From an uncultured Prevotella sp. (GTDB taxonomy: Bacteria > Bacteroidota > Bacteroidia > Bacteroidales > Bacteroidaceae), in contig ONYL01000004.1 in assembly GCA_900322035.1 (NCBI GenBank), forward strand, positions 17,258 to 81,257: a stretch of 64,000 bases of DNA, written 5' to 3'. The notes under the pieces were generated by a model. That model was given only the letters and a program-made list of their open reading frames with translations. It searched no databases and was not told the DNA's origin. Below are positions 51,931 through 60,791 of this stretch, one piece after another; the first letter of the stretch is position 1, and every line of letters starts with the position of its first letter. The translations under genes were made by a program, and so were the position numbers.

Positions 51931-53241
51931 TCAATCGATAAGCTCGTCGGGCTCATAGCCGCCCATCTCACGGATGGCATTCTTGAGCATGACGTATTGG
52001 TCGAAAAGATTGTTGACCGCCTCTTCTCCCTTTGTGTAGTCGTGCATAGGACTCTTGAGGAAGAAGCTCAGGAACCGCTGTATACCATAGCGCCCGGCAC
52101 GTGCGGCGAGGTCGCTCAGCAAGGTGAGGTCAAGCAGCAGAGGAGCTGCGAGGATCGAGTCTCGGCAGAGGAAGTTGATCTTGATCTGCATGGGGTAGCC
52201 CATCCAACCGAAAATATCGATATTGTCCCAACCTTCCTTATTGTCGTTGCGGGGCGGATAGTAGTTGATGCGCACCTTGTGGTAGATATTGCCATAGAGG
52301 TCGGGCTGATCTTCCTTTCGCAGGATGGTCTCCAGCGTAGAGAGCTTCGACACCTCCTTGGTGTGGAAGTTGGCCGGCTCGTCGAGCACCAGACCATCAC
52401 GGTTGCCCAGGATATTGGTTGAGAACCAGCCACTGAGTCCTAAGTTGCGAACCTTCAATATCGGCGCAAATCCCGACTTCACCAAAGTCTGACCTGTCTT
52501 GAAGTCCTTGCCTGCGATAGGCATCTTGGTCTTCTCGGCCAGTTCCCACATGGCAGGAATATCTACCGTAGTATTGGGAGCCCCCATAATGAAGGGGCAG
52601 CCCTCGGTCAGTGCGGCATAGGCATAGCACATAGAAGGAGCTACATGTTCCCGGTCGTTGGCCTTCATAGCCTGCTCAAGGGCATCGAGCGTGCCGTGGA
52701 ATTTCTCATCATAGGGGACATAGATTTCCGTCGAAGCCGCCCAAATGACTACCACCCGGTTGGCTCCCGTCTCTTTCTTAAAGTTCTGGATGTCCTTTTT
52801 CAGCTCCTGCACCATGTCCCAGCGTGTGGCGCAGTCCTTGACATTATCGCCGTCGATACGCTTGGCGTAGTTGTGGTCGAAGGCGGCCTTCAAAGGCTTG
52901 ATTTTTTCCAGTTCATCGCGCACGGGCTCGATGTCCTTGGCCTTCAACACTTCAGCGTAGACAGCTGCCTGATAGGCGTTTTGAGGATAGCAGTCCCACG
53001 TGCCAAAGACGATATCGTCGAGTTTGGCAAGTGGTACGATGTCTCCATAATGGAGATATTTCTTTTCTTTTCCTTGGCCGACGCGGATCTTATCATATTG
53101 CGTCATCGAACCAATAGGTTTAGCCAAGCCTTTGCGTGCCATAAGCACGCCGGTCATAAAGGTAGTGGCAACGGCGCCGCATCCGACGACCATGATGCCA
53201 AGTTTTCCCTCGGCGGGGGCAACGATTGTTTCTTTCATCAC
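51931..53241 (-). CDS. Myo-inositol-1-phosphate synthase
   Basis: A 436-residue NAD-dependent enzyme turning glucose-6-phosphate into inositol-3-phosphate. The N-terminal Rossmann motif VVGCGAVATTFMTGV (about residues 17-31) and the conserved NFHTKEVSKLSTLETIL block (about 305-321) are visible. Further conserved stretches are GKDFKTGQT (about 249-257) and KINFLCRDSILAAPLLLDL (about 370-388). In Bacteroidetes this enzyme supplies inositol for phosphatidylinositol and inositol sphingolipids. No lipid-synthesis partner lies beside it. It has its own promoter and faces rsgA in convergent orientation. Confidence 0.92.
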   Translation of the reverse strand: MMKETIVAPAEGKLGIMVVGCGAVATTFMTGVLMARKGLAKPIGSMTQYDKIRVGQGKEKKYLHYGDIVPLAKLDDIVFGTWDCYPQNAYQAAVYAEVLKAKDIEPVRDELEKIKPLKAAFDHNYAKRIDGDNVKDCATRWDMVQELKKDIQNFKKETGANRVVVIWAASTEIYVPYDEKFHGTLDALEQAMKANDREHVAPSMCYAYAALTEGCPFIMGAPNTTVDIPAMWELAEKTKMPIAGKDFKTGQTLVKSGFAPILKVRNLGLSGWFSTNILGNRDGLVLDEPANFHTKEVSKLSTLETILRKEDQPDLYGNIYHKVRINYYPPRNDNKEGWDNIDIFGWMGYPMQIKINFLCRDSILAAPLLLDLTLLSDLAARAGRYGIQRFLSFFLKSPMHDYTKGEEAVNNLFDQYVMLKNAIREMGGYEPDELID

Positions 53242-53263
53242 TGATTTTTATAAGTTCCAAAGG

Positions 53264-53271
53264 CAAATGTA
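53264..53271 (-). promoter_or_regulatory. -7 box before inositol-phosphate synthase gene
   Basis: TACATTTG on the minus strand, 22 nt before the start. Confidence 0.55.
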
Positions 53272-53490
53272 AACAATAAACTTCAAAGATTTCTTCCATT
53301 TAATTAAAATTTTAAAAATCTTATCCTTTTGGAACATTATTTAAGAAGTATTGACTTTTCCTCATACATCTACATCCCGTATTTGGATAAGGAACAAGGG
53401 AGCAACCCACACTTCCCTTTAAATAGGATATTGGCATTGTATGCCGTGGAGGTTTGTTTTTATATCACGCAATTAGTCCTGCATCATTAC

Positions 53491-53547
53491 GCTTGACCCA
53501 CGTCAACATGCTTGACCCTTGTCAAGCTGGTTGATAGAAGTCAACAA
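53491..53547. repeat. 19-bp tandem hairpin array E (3 units)
   Basis: Three 19-bp units start at 53491, 53510 and 53529. Each forms a hairpin with a 4-nt loop: TTGAC-CCAC-GTCAA, CTTGAC-CCTT-GTCAAG and GTTGAT-AGAA-GTCAAC. The stem changes on both arms keep pairing. The remainder of the 53272-53605 spacer shows nothing recognisable. Confidence 0.65.
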
Positions 53548-53605
53548 AAACAGGTTAAAGCAGCTTTTCCTCATACCAAAGCTTGTGCCGATGGAGATTT
53601 TTCCC

Positions 53606-53613
53606 TACCTTTG
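53606..53613 (+). promoter_or_regulatory. -7 box before the 31-residue peptide gene
   Basis: TACCTTTG, with CTTG about 20 bp upstream as a weak -33 element. Confidence 0.6.
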
Positions 53614-53669
53614 CATCGTTGAAAGAAAGAATGTACTAAGGTAAAAGGATTTAGGATAACACAAAAAAG

Positions 53670-53705
53670 ATGAATTGCGAGCAACTTCTTCGGAAGTCTC
53701 GCTAA
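53670..53705 (+). CDS. Possible 11-residue upstream peptide within a tetraloop hairpin
   Basis: ATG at 53670 opens an 11-codon frame (MNCEQLLRKSR) that ends 15 nt before the peptide gene. The same bases form a strong hairpin: GCGAG at 53677-53681 with CTCGC at 53698-53702, inner stem ACTTC/GAAGT and a TTCG loop. Translating the frame would melt the hairpin, so it could be regulatory. It may also be chance. Confidence 0.3.
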   Translation: MNCEQLLRKSR

Positions 53706-53720
53706 AGAGAAAGGATTATT

Positions 53721-53816
53721 ATGATTATGGTATTCATGTCATTGGCCATTGTGGCAATTATGGTTGCCCAGGCAGTAAACATCAGTAACAAGATCAACAA
53801 CGCCGAGGGTAAGTAA
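53721..53816 (+). CDS. 31-residue single-pass membrane peptide
   Basis: A 31-codon frame from ATG (53721) to TAA (53816). Residues 1-19 are a continuous hydrophobic helix (IMVFMSLAIVAIMVAQAV) and the tail is polar and charged (NISNKINNAEGK). It is too short for usual gene finding but has its own -7 box 108 nt upstream, a leader with a tetraloop hairpin, and a terminator 40 nt after the stop. These signals together suggest a real small membrane protein. I did not recognise a family; size and shape recall small subunits of membrane complexes or regulatory peptides. Function unknown. Confidence 0.55.
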   Translation: MIMVFMSLAIVAIMVAQAVNISNKINNAEGK

Positions 53817-53855
53817 GGTCGGCGTAAAATTGAAAGCAAGCAAAACAAATAGAAG

Positions 53856-53886
53856 GCGGTTTCCGAATTTCGGGAACTGCTTTTTT
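53856..53886 (+). terminator. Terminator after the 31-residue peptide gene
   Basis: A 9-bp stem with two G-T pairs (GCGGTTTCC/GGGAACTGC) followed by six T. Confidence 0.8.
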
Positions 53887-54066
53887 CATTTCCCGTGTTT
53901 GCTATACAGAGAGAGATCGCTCAAACGAGGAGAGTGCGGCGGACTATTCCCGCAAAGGCTTGTACACACCAGCCTATGCGCCCATAGCCAGTATTGCAAG
54001 ATAACAGAGCAAGATGTTGTTTTTTCTAAAAAACAGCAATTCTTTCGGGAAATGGATTATTTTGCT

Positions 54067-54074
54067 TAATTTTG
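54067..54074 (+). promoter_or_regulatory. -7 box before rsmA
   Basis: TAATTTTG with TTTC 20 bp upstream (54043-54046). The box overlaps an alternative in-frame ATG-like start at 54072, which excludes that start. Confidence 0.65.
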
Positions 54075-54092
54075 CAGCAAATACAAACCACA

Positions 54093-54887
54093 ATGCAGAA
54101 AGTAAGACCCAAGAAGAATCTCGGACAGCATTTCCTGACCGATCTCAATATTGCCAAGCGCATCGCCGACACGGTGGACGCTTGTCCTGACCTTCCCATT
54201 TTAGAGATAGGACCGGGCATGGGCGTACTCACCCAATTTTTAGTAACAAAAGGCAGAGAGGTGAAAGCTGTAGAGATCGACAGCGAGAGTGTAGCCTACC
54301 TGCATGAGAACTATCCTGCCTTGCGCGACAATGTCATCGGAGAGGATTTTCTGCGCATGGATCTTGGACGCTTATTCGACGGGCGCCGGTTTGTGCTCAC
54401 CGGCAACTACCCCTACGACATCTCGTCGCAAATCTTCTTCAAAATGCTCGACAACAAAGAGCTTATCCCTTGCTGCACGGGCATGATACAGCGTGAGGTG
54501 GCCCAGCGCATGGCCGCAGCCCCTGGATCGAAGACTTACGGCATACTGAGCGTGCTCATACAAGCGTGGTACGACGTGGAATATCTCTTCACGGTTGACG
54601 AAGGAGTGTTCAATCCCCCACCAAAAGTGAAGAGTGCCGTGATCCGCATGACGCGCAATGGGGTGAAGGATTTAGGCTGCGATGAACAGCTTTTCAAACG
54701 GTTGGTGAAGACCGTTTTCAACCAGCGCAGAAAGATGTTGCGCGTGAGCATCCGACAGATGTTTGACAAGGACCATCAGCCCGAAGCCTCGTTTTTCACC
54801 ACTGGTTTGATGACCCGGCGCCCCGAGCAACTCACCATAGAGGAGTTCGTCGCACTGACCAACGATGTTGAAAAGTGGCTGCGCTGA
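54093..54887 (+). CDS. rsmA: 16S rRNA (adenine1518/1519-N6)-dimethyltransferase
   Basis: A 264-residue methyltransferase that dimethylates two adjacent adenines in the 3' hairpin of 16S rRNA (KsgA). The N-terminus MQKVRPKKNLGQHFL is typical of the family. The AdoMet site is visible as EIGPGMGVLTQFL (about residues 38-50), VKAVEIDSESVAYL (about 58-71), and the catalytic motif IV NYPYDIS (about 109-115). The start at 54093 places 18 nt between the -7 box and the ATG. An earlier in-frame start would fall inside the promoter. Confidence 0.96.
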   Translation: MQKVRPKKNLGQHFLTDLNIAKRIADTVDACPDLPILEIGPGMGVLTQFLVTKGREVKAVEIDSESVAYLHENYPALRDNVIGEDFLRMDLGRLFDGRRFVLTGNYPYDISSQIFFKMLDNKELIPCCTGMIQREVAQRMAAAPGSKTYGILSVLIQAWYDVEYLFTVDEGVFNPPPKVKSAVIRMTRNGVKDLGCDEQLFKRLVKTVFNQRRKMLRVSIRQMFDKDHQPEASFFTTGLMTRRPEQLTIEEFVALTNDVEKWLR

Positions 54888-54961
54888 GTGATTTTTGACT
54901 TCATATCGTGCCTTAAGAATCAAAAAAAGAGAAAAAGCTTGGCCATTACCACTTTTTCTGT

Positions 54962-54969
54962 TACCTTTG
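54962..54969 (+). promoter_or_regulatory. -7 box before flippase-like gene
   Basis: TACCTTTG lies only 5 nt before the chosen ATG, suggesting a leaderless or nearly leaderless mRNA. Confidence 0.5.
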
Positions 54970-54974
54970 CGTTC

Positions 54975-56003
54975 ATGAAAAGGGCAAAAAAGATTGCAAA
55001 CACATCCTCGAAGATCTTCCTGTCGCTTCTTTTGGGAGGAACGATCCTTTATTGGATGTACCGCGATTTTGACTTCTCTCAGATAAAGGAAGTGCTTCTC
55101 CACGGCATGAACTGGTCGTGGATGTTGCTTTCGTTTCCCTTTGGTATTTTGGCCCAGATGATTCGAGGCTGGCGTTGGCGGCAGGCATTGGATCCCGTCG
55201 GAGAACATTCGAGAAAGAGCGTGGCGGTGAACGCCGTGTTTCTGAGCTATGCCGCCTCGTTGGTGGTTCCGCGAATTGGTGAGTTCACGCGCTGTGCTGT
55301 GATGAAGCGCTACGACGACGTATCGTTCACTAAGGCTTTAGGAACAGTGGTGACAGAGCGCGTTATCGACTCGCTGCTCGTAATGATCATCACAGGGCTA
55401 ACGCTGATCTTCCAGATCCGTATTTTCGATATCTTTTTCGCCCGTACAGGCACACGGCTCGACACGTTCTTCACCCAGTTCAGCCTAACGGGATGGATCG
55501 TCACCGTTGTCTGCGGCATTGCGGTTATCGGTTTGGTGTGGTATCTGGCCAGGCGGCTGTCGGTGCATGGCAAAATCAAAGATATGCTCCACGACATGTT
55601 TTTGGGAGTTTCGAGCCTGCGGCAAGTGAATAACGCGCCACTTTACGTGTTTTGGACGCTTGCCATCTGGGCTTGCTACTTCCTGCACTACTACTTGACT
55701 TTTTTCTGCTTTGACGCGACAAGCGGATTAGGAGTAGACTGTGCCATTGTGACATTCATCGTGGGAAGTATCGCCGTGATCGTGCCCACACCCAACGGAG
55801 CAGGACCTTGGCATTTCGCCGTAAAGACCATGCTGATGCTCTATGGTGTTGGATCTACCGATGCCCTCTATTTCGTCTTGATCGTTCATTCAGTCCAGAC
55901 GCTGCTCGTTGTACTGTTGGGTATATGGGCGTGGGCAGCTTTGAGTTTCACGGCCAAGAAAAAGCAAAAGGAGTTGGGCAGAAATATGATGACAGACAGA
56001 TAA
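54975..56003 (+). CDS. UPF0104/lysylphosphatidylglycerol synthetase-like membrane protein
   Basis: A 342-residue polytopic inner-membrane protein of the flippase-like domain family (the membrane half of MprF and relatives). About eight hydrophobic helices are seen. The family motifs include LLSFPFGILAQMIRGWRWRQ (about residues 48-67), the VVPRIGEFTRCAVMKRY block (about 97-113), and the C-terminal PTPNGAGPWHF region (about 273-283). The frame stays open 87 nt further upstream to a GTG right after the rsmA stop, but those codons are not conserved-looking and overlap the promoter, so the ATG at 54975 is chosen. The substrate is unknown; lipids are likely. Confidence 0.86.
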   Translation: MKRAKKIANTSSKIFLSLLLGGTILYWMYRDFDFSQIKEVLLHGMNWSWMLLSFPFGILAQMIRGWRWRQALDPVGEHSRKSVAVNAVFLSYAASLVVPRIGEFTRCAVMKRYDDVSFTKALGTVVTERVIDSLLVMIITGLTLIFQIRIFDIFFARTGTRLDTFFTQFSLTGWIVTVVCGIAVIGLVWYLARRLSVHGKIKDMLHDMFLGVSSLRQVNNAPLYVFWTLAIWACYFLHYYLTFFCFDATSGLGVDCAIVTFIVGSIAVIVPTPNGAGPWHFAVKTMLMLYGVGSTDALYFVLIVHSVQTLLVVLLGIWAWAALSFTAKKKQKELGRNMMTDR

Positions 56004-56066
56004 ATAAAGAATATATAATAACCTCGGACTGGACAGGGTGTCCGGTTCGCCTAAAACCAAATTACT

Positions 56067-57521
56067 ATGAGTGAAATAAGCAATTTGAAGCCAGCAGCCA
56101 TCTGGCGCAATTTTGACGCTTTGACCCAGGTGCCCCGTCCGTCGGGACACGTGGAGAAAGTACAGCAGTTTCTTCTTGATTTCGCACAGCGCGTAGGCGT
56201 TGAGGCCTTTAAAGATGCCGGCGGCAATATCGTGATGCGCAAGCCTGCAACACCGGGAATGGAAAATCGCAAGACCGTGTTGCTCCAGGCCCATATGGAC
56301 ATGGTGCCACAGAAGGCTCCCGACAGCACGCACGACTTTGTCAACGATCCCATCGAGACCTATATTGAAGACGGATGGGTGAAGGCCAAGGGCACAACGC
56401 TTGGCTCCGACGACGGTATCGGCGTGGCTGCCATCATGGGCGTGATGGAGGACAAGGACTTAAAACATGGCCCGGTAGAGGCCCTCATCACACGCGATGA
56501 AGAGACAGGTATGTATGGCGTCAACGAACTGCCCACTGGCGAGCTGCACAGCGATATATTGATGAATCTCGACTCTGAGCTGTGGGGTAAGTTTGTCATC
56601 GGCTCTGCCGGTGGCATCGACATTACCGCCACCATGGAGTATCAGCCCGTTGAGAATGAGGAAGAGACTGCCGTTCGCGTTACTTTGAAGGGACTGCGGG
56701 GCGGACACTCAGGCCTGGAAATCAACGAAGGACGCGCCAATGCCAACAAGGAGATGGTACGCCTGGTACACGAGGCCATTGCACAGCTCGGTGCCCGTCT
56801 CGCATCCTGGCACGGAGGCAACATGCGCAATGCCATCCCCTTCAAGGCTGAGGTGGTATTGGCACTGGCCAAGAAGAACGTTGAGGCGCTGAAGGAACTT
56901 GTAGCCAAGCAGAAGGCGCTCGTAGAGGACGAGTTCAAAGGTATCGAGAACAAGGTGGAGTTCTTCACCGAAGAGGCCGACAAGCCAGCGATGCTCGTTC
57001 CCGCTGAGATTCAGGACAACTTGGTGGATGCCATCTATGCTTGCCACAACGGTGTGGTGCGCATGATTCCTGCCTATCCCAATGTGGTAGAAACCTCAAG
57101 CAACCTGGCCATCGTCGACATCGAGGACGGAAAGGCTGCCGTGAAGATCCTTGCCCGCTCCAGCCGTGAGGATATGAAGGACTATGTGGGCAAGACCATC
57201 GAGTCGTGCTTTGCCATGGCTGGCATGAAGGTAGAGTTCAGCGGTAGCTACGGCGGTTGGGATCCTAACCCCGACAGCGAGATTCTGAACCTGCTCAAGA
57301 AAATATACAAAGAGCAGACAGGCAAAGAGGCTGCCGTTCAGGCCGATCATGCGGGATTAGAGTGCTCGGTCATCTTGAGCAAGTATCCCGGCATGGACGT
57401 TGTCTCCCTCGGCCCCACATTGCTCTCGCCTCACACCACCAACGAGCGTTTCGAGATCGCTACGGCCCAGCCCTTCTGGGACCTGCTGACCAAGACGCTC
57501 GAAGAGATTCCTGAGAAGTAA
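56067..57521 (+). CDS. pepD: Aminoacyl-histidine dipeptidase (M20 family)
   Basis: A 484-residue cytosolic di-zinc peptidase cleaving Xaa-His and other dipeptides. The metal and catalytic residues are visible: QAHMDMVPQ (about 73-81, His and catalytic Asp), SDDGIGVAA (bridging Asp, about 113-121), RDEETGMYG (catalytic Glu-Glu, about 142-150), the PepD-type lid domain (about 185-380), and HAGLECS with a further Glu (about 430-436). The length is typical of PepD. It is monocistronic and ends in a strong terminator. Confidence 0.94.
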   Translation: MSEISNLKPAAIWRNFDALTQVPRPSGHVEKVQQFLLDFAQRVGVEAFKDAGGNIVMRKPATPGMENRKTVLLQAHMDMVPQKAPDSTHDFVNDPIETYIEDGWVKAKGTTLGSDDGIGVAAIMGVMEDKDLKHGPVEALITRDEETGMYGVNELPTGELHSDILMNLDSELWGKFVIGSAGGIDITATMEYQPVENEEETAVRVTLKGLRGGHSGLEINEGRANANKEMVRLVHEAIAQLGARLASWHGGNMRNAIPFKAEVVLALAKKNVEALKELVAKQKALVEDEFKGIENKVEFFTEEADKPAMLVPAEIQDNLVDAIYACHNGVVRMIPAYPNVVETSSNLAIVDIEDGKAAVKILARSSREDMKDYVGKTIESCFAMAGMKVEFSGSYGGWDPNPDSEILNLLKKIYKEQTGKEAAVQADHAGLECSVILSKYPGMDVVSLGPTLLSPHTTNERFEIATAQPFWDLLTKTLEEIPEK

Positions 57522-57553
57522 CTTGGGATTTGCCCAGTTTAATACAGCACACG

Positions 57554-57618
57554 ACGGCTTCCTCTGCCCTTTTCCGCATCATCATCATGACGGAATGAGC
57601 CCGGGAAGCCGTTTTTTA
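57554..57618 (+). terminator. Terminator after pepD
   Basis: A 9-bp stem ACGGCTTCC/GGAAGCCGT encloses a second stem TTCCG/CGGAA and is followed by a T-run. The rest of the spacer to 57836 is AT-rich with nothing recognised. Confidence 0.8.
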
Positions 57619-57836
57619 TTTTCTGCGGATTCTCGCATTTTTGTCTATGCAGACAAGACCGATTGGAGTGCATAAATTGGCAGAAGAGGGCAAATATTTC
57701 ATAATTTACCATAATCCAACGAAAAAACATAATGCCTTAAGTGCACAGCAATTTTTACAGGGCACTATGTTTTTCGACCTGTACGAATATTTATTTTTTT
57801 TCGCCATTACTTTTTTATGGGTTCATCCGACATTTC

Positions 57837-58292
57837 TTATCTACTGCTGTTCATCCCTTCCTTGAATCTTGCCTGAAGCATCTGAGCCAACGCGTTTTTC
57901 GGGTTGAGCTTCAGTGCCTCGTCGAAGCTGTCGAGGGCCTGACGGTAGTAGCGCGGTCCGTTCTGCTGTGGGTTGGTCACGATGATAGCTGTGTAGTAGA
58001 AGCCGTGGAGCGTGGTGAGGTCAGAGCGGTCGGTGGCTTTCGTAGGTTGCAGCGCTTCGATGCGCTGGATCACGCGCTGTGCCTCGTCGATATACTGCTG
58101 GGCCTTGCTGCTTTGAGGCTGCTCACAGACCGTGCCGAGCAAGAGTACAGCCTGCTGGTATTTCGGCAGGATGCTGTCGGGCTGCATGGCCTCTAAGCGT
58201 TGCAGTGCGGCGAGTTGCTGCTCCATCGTGGGCTGACTCTGCTGAGCGTGGAGACTGAGGAGAGACACAACGAGGAGGACGAGGATTGTCAT
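57837..58292 (-). CDS. Exported TPR-like protein of unknown function
   Basis: A 151-residue protein starting at 58292, which gives a clean signal peptide (MTILVLLVVSLLSLHAQ). The mature part is alpha-helical with TPR-like patterns (YRQALDSFDEALKLNPKNALAQMLQARF, written here in part as LDSFDEALKLNPKNALAQM near residues 125-143). It lies just downstream of the broken TonB-dependent receptor gene, with a small overlap if the earlier ATG at 58340 is used, so the two were probably one transcription unit. It may be a periplasmic partner of that receptor; no activity is visible. Confidence 0.65.
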   Translation of the reverse strand: MTILVLLVVSLLSLHAQQSQPTMEQQLAALQRLEAMQPDSILPKYQQAVLLLGTVCEQPQSSKAQQYIDEAQRVIQRIEALQPTKATDRSDLTTLHGFYYTAIIVTNPQQNGPRYYRQALDSFDEALKLNPKNALAQMLQARFKEGMNSSR

Positions 58293-58320
58293 GCGACGGC
58301 TGACGGTGGAAGCCAGTACC

Positions 58321-60358
58321 TTAGAAATTTGCGATGTCATAAGCTTTATTACTTTTTAGTGAAACAAATATTCCGATATAAAGGAAGCGGTCGGAGCCAT
58401 TGGTGGTGGGCTTGCCGCCACGGTAGCCATAGATGTTCTTGCGTCCGAGCAGATTGCTCAGCGAAGCGTAGACGATGATGCGCTTGCTCGCCAGATAGGT
58501 GACGCTGGCATCGAGACTATTATAAAAAGGTGTGGTGCGCCCCTCGCTCTTCCGTCCCGAGGCAAACGACTCGGTGAGTGCAAAGTTGAAAATACTGATA
58601 CCATATTTCAATGCGAGACGCAGGTTGTGACGCGAGACGTAAGGTGGCTGCTGCTCGGTGAGGTCGTTGAGGTAGCGTCGGCGCGAGTCGTTGTAGCTGT
58701 AGCTGAGCATCGTGGTGAGGTTGGGCATCAGCGACCGGTCGTCGATGAAAAGGTCGAACCCACGGCTCATGCCGCGACCGTCGGCGGTATAATGTCCTTG
58801 ACAGAGGAGCGGCAAACGGGAGTAGCGCTTGTAGTAAGCCTCCATGCGCACGAGCGTATTGCCGAAACTGTATTGAAGCCCGGCGATGTAGTGATGGGCC
58901 AGTGAGGATCGGGATGGCGAAAGGCTACGCACTATGATAGTGTCGGCGGGCTCTTGGGTATAGCTTCCGGCAGAGAGCGAGAGCAGCCAGCGGCGTGAGG
59001 GATTGTAGTTGAGCAGCAGGCGGGGCAGCAGCGTCCAACGCGCGCAGCGAAGCTTCGGCAGAACAACCTTTGAAGAGCTTGTATTGTGTCATGGCGAAGA
59101 GTGCTGGTAACAGATAACTTTTGGAACTGTGCAGACGGTCATGGAGACGATAGTCGAGCCACTGATAGCGGAAGAAACTCTCCATGCCAATGGTCCCTTT
59201 CATCCATGCAGTCAGTGTCTTCGAGGCTTTTGTCTTGACGTGGAGCTCGCCCGTGCGGTGACAATAGCGATCGCCATGGAGCAGTGCGTCACTGATGTCT
59301 TGCCACACCATGCCGCCGGCGAGCCCCGCGAACCAGGTGACGTGACCTTTGGCAGAGCCTTTCGCCACACTGTTGAGATAGAGGTTGTTTTCCTCAAGGC
59401 TGAGCGTCCGCCCGTCAGTGTTGAGGCTCAGCGTTGTGCGGTCAAAGCCGAGATAGCTCTTCCATACGCTCGACGGAGTGGGCTGCGTCTTCCATTGTGT
59501 TTCGAATGACAGCTGTCGGTAGGGCTTGCGCCAAGTCCAACGGTCGGGGAACAGGCGGCTGTACAACCCCAAGTCCATATAGGTGGCATTCATCGACCAG
59601 CAGCCTTGTCTTGTTGTCTTTGTTCCTCCAATGTTCCAGTCGACGAGCGACGCACTAACGCCCAATTTGCCCGAGACCGGTGCGTCGGTAGTCTCCATGG
59701 GCAGCACCGATGACAGTGCTTGCCCATATTCCGCGTCGTAGCCTCCGAGGGAAAAGGTGATGCCCTTGAAGAGAAAAGGAGAGAAACGTCCGCGCGACGG
59801 ACTGTTGGGGGCTGTAGTGGAGTAGGGTTGCAACACATGCATGCCGTTGATATAGGTCTGGCACTCCTCGCTGCTGCCGCCTCTGACGTAGAGTTTCCCA
59901 TCCTCGCCAACCTTCTGTGTGCCCGGCAGACTCTGCAGTGCTGCCACGATGTCACCGCAGCTGCCTCCGTCGAGCACCACGTCGAGGGCTCCCAGCTGTT
60001 TCACGCCATTAGCCTGACCGAACTGGAAGGTGCTGCCGGTGACGACGACCTCATCGATGGTGGTCGTGCGCTCATATAGCCGGATGGCGAGCGGCCCTTG
60101 GCCTTTTTGCCAATCCCGTTCCGCGTTGTCATACCCTATGCAGGTGACCATCAGCTGTGCGCTGTCGGCTTTCAACGTTGAAAAGGAGAAGTGTCCGAGC
60201 GAGTCGGTGAGGCAGCCGTCCGTCGTACCTTTGACAAAGACGTTGGCGCCGGCTATCGGATGGCGGCCATCGGTCACCGTACCCGATACCAGTTGCTGTG
60301 CATAGCCGAGGCAATGGCCTGACAGCAGTAGAAGGAGTATGAGTATGTTGTGTTTCAT
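58321..60358 (-). pseudogene. TonB-dependent receptor with a frameshift
   Basis: A receptor of about 680 residues split into two frames. The first part (60358 to about 59045) has a signal peptide (about 1-20), a carboxypeptidase-like regulatory domain (SGTVTDGRHPIAGANVFVKG), TonB box region TTIDEVVVTGS, and plug domain (VLDGGSCGDIVAALQSLPG, then LYVRGGSSEECQTYINGMHV). It then runs out of frame near 59031-59050, within a GC-rich run CGCGCG. Reading continues in another frame as WTLLPRLLLNYNPSRRW and through the second open part to 58321 with normal barrel strands ending in a conserved C-terminus. Removing one base restores one continuous frame. It may be a true mutation or a sequencing/assembly error. 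No SusD partner is present, so it is a non-SusC receptor. Confidence 0.8.
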
Positions 60359-60363
60359 GCCGG

Positions 60364-60371
60364 CAAAGTTA
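60364..60371 (-). promoter_or_regulatory. -7 box before the TonB-dependent receptor
   Basis: TAACTTTG on the minus strand ends 5 nt before the ATG at 60358, suggesting an almost leaderless mRNA. Confidence 0.5.
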
Positions 60372-60518
60372 GTGCATAAAACGCATCGCTGCAAATTTGC
60401 GGGACAGACAGCTAACTACGGGGATATACGCCTATGTGTCTGGACGAAATGCAAGGATTTGGGACGAATGACTAAGCAGAAAAGCACGGAATCACTTGCA
60501 GGTATAAAATATTATACC

Positions 60519-60526
60519 TATCTTTG
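60519..60526 (+). promoter_or_regulatory. -7 box before the DUF4160/DUF2442 pair
   Basis: TATCTTTG lies 11 nt before the DUF4160 ATG. Confidence 0.55.
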
Positions 60527-60537
60527 CAGAAAAAAGG

Positions 60538-60771
60538 ATGCCTACATTGCTTATAGTTTTTGGAATACGTTTTTTCTTCTATATGGATGAGCATGAGCCC
60601 ATTCATGTACATATTTCTTATGGAGGGAAAAAAGCCAAGATAGAGCTTAGTCCTGCTGTTAGAGTTATTTATAACCATGGAATTAAAGAGCAAGTGATGA
60701 AAAAGGCGATTAATACGTGTAAAAATTATAGAGAAGAATTTATCGAGGAATGGCATAAATGCTTCGATTAA
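60538..60771 (+). CDS. DUF4160 small protein
   Basis: A 77-residue protein of the DUF4160 family. The family pattern is visible: a hydrophobic N-terminal strand (LLIVFGIRFFFY), then DEHEPIHVHISYGG with the conserved His pair (about residues 17-30), then a helix and a charged C-terminus. DUF4160 genes are often found next to DUF2442 genes, as here, and the pair has been suspected to be a toxin-antitoxin-like module; no biochemical role is known to me. The gene is AT-rich relative to its neighbours and followed 20 nt later by the DUF2442 gene. Confidence 0.8.
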   Translation: MPTLLIVFGIRFFFYMDEHEPIHVHISYGGKKAKIELSPAVRVIYNHGIKEQVMKKAINTCKNYREEFIEEWHKCFD

Positions 60772-60778
60772 TTAAGAT

Positions 60779-60786
60779 AAGGAGGT
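60779..60786 (+). promoter_or_regulatory. Strong Shine-Dalgarno before DUF2442 gene
   Basis: AAGGAGGT lies 5 nt before the ATG at 60792 and matches the 16S anti-Shine-Dalgarno. Almost no other gene in the window has one, so it decides this start and stands out. Confidence 0.75.
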
Positions 60787-60791
60787 TCAAG

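Noticed and set aside
54888-54974. Extended N-terminus of the flippase-like protein beginning with GTG right after rsmA
   Set aside because: The extra codons overlap a good -7 box and do not resemble the family; the ATG at 54975 is preferred, although coupling to rsmA cannot be fully excluded.
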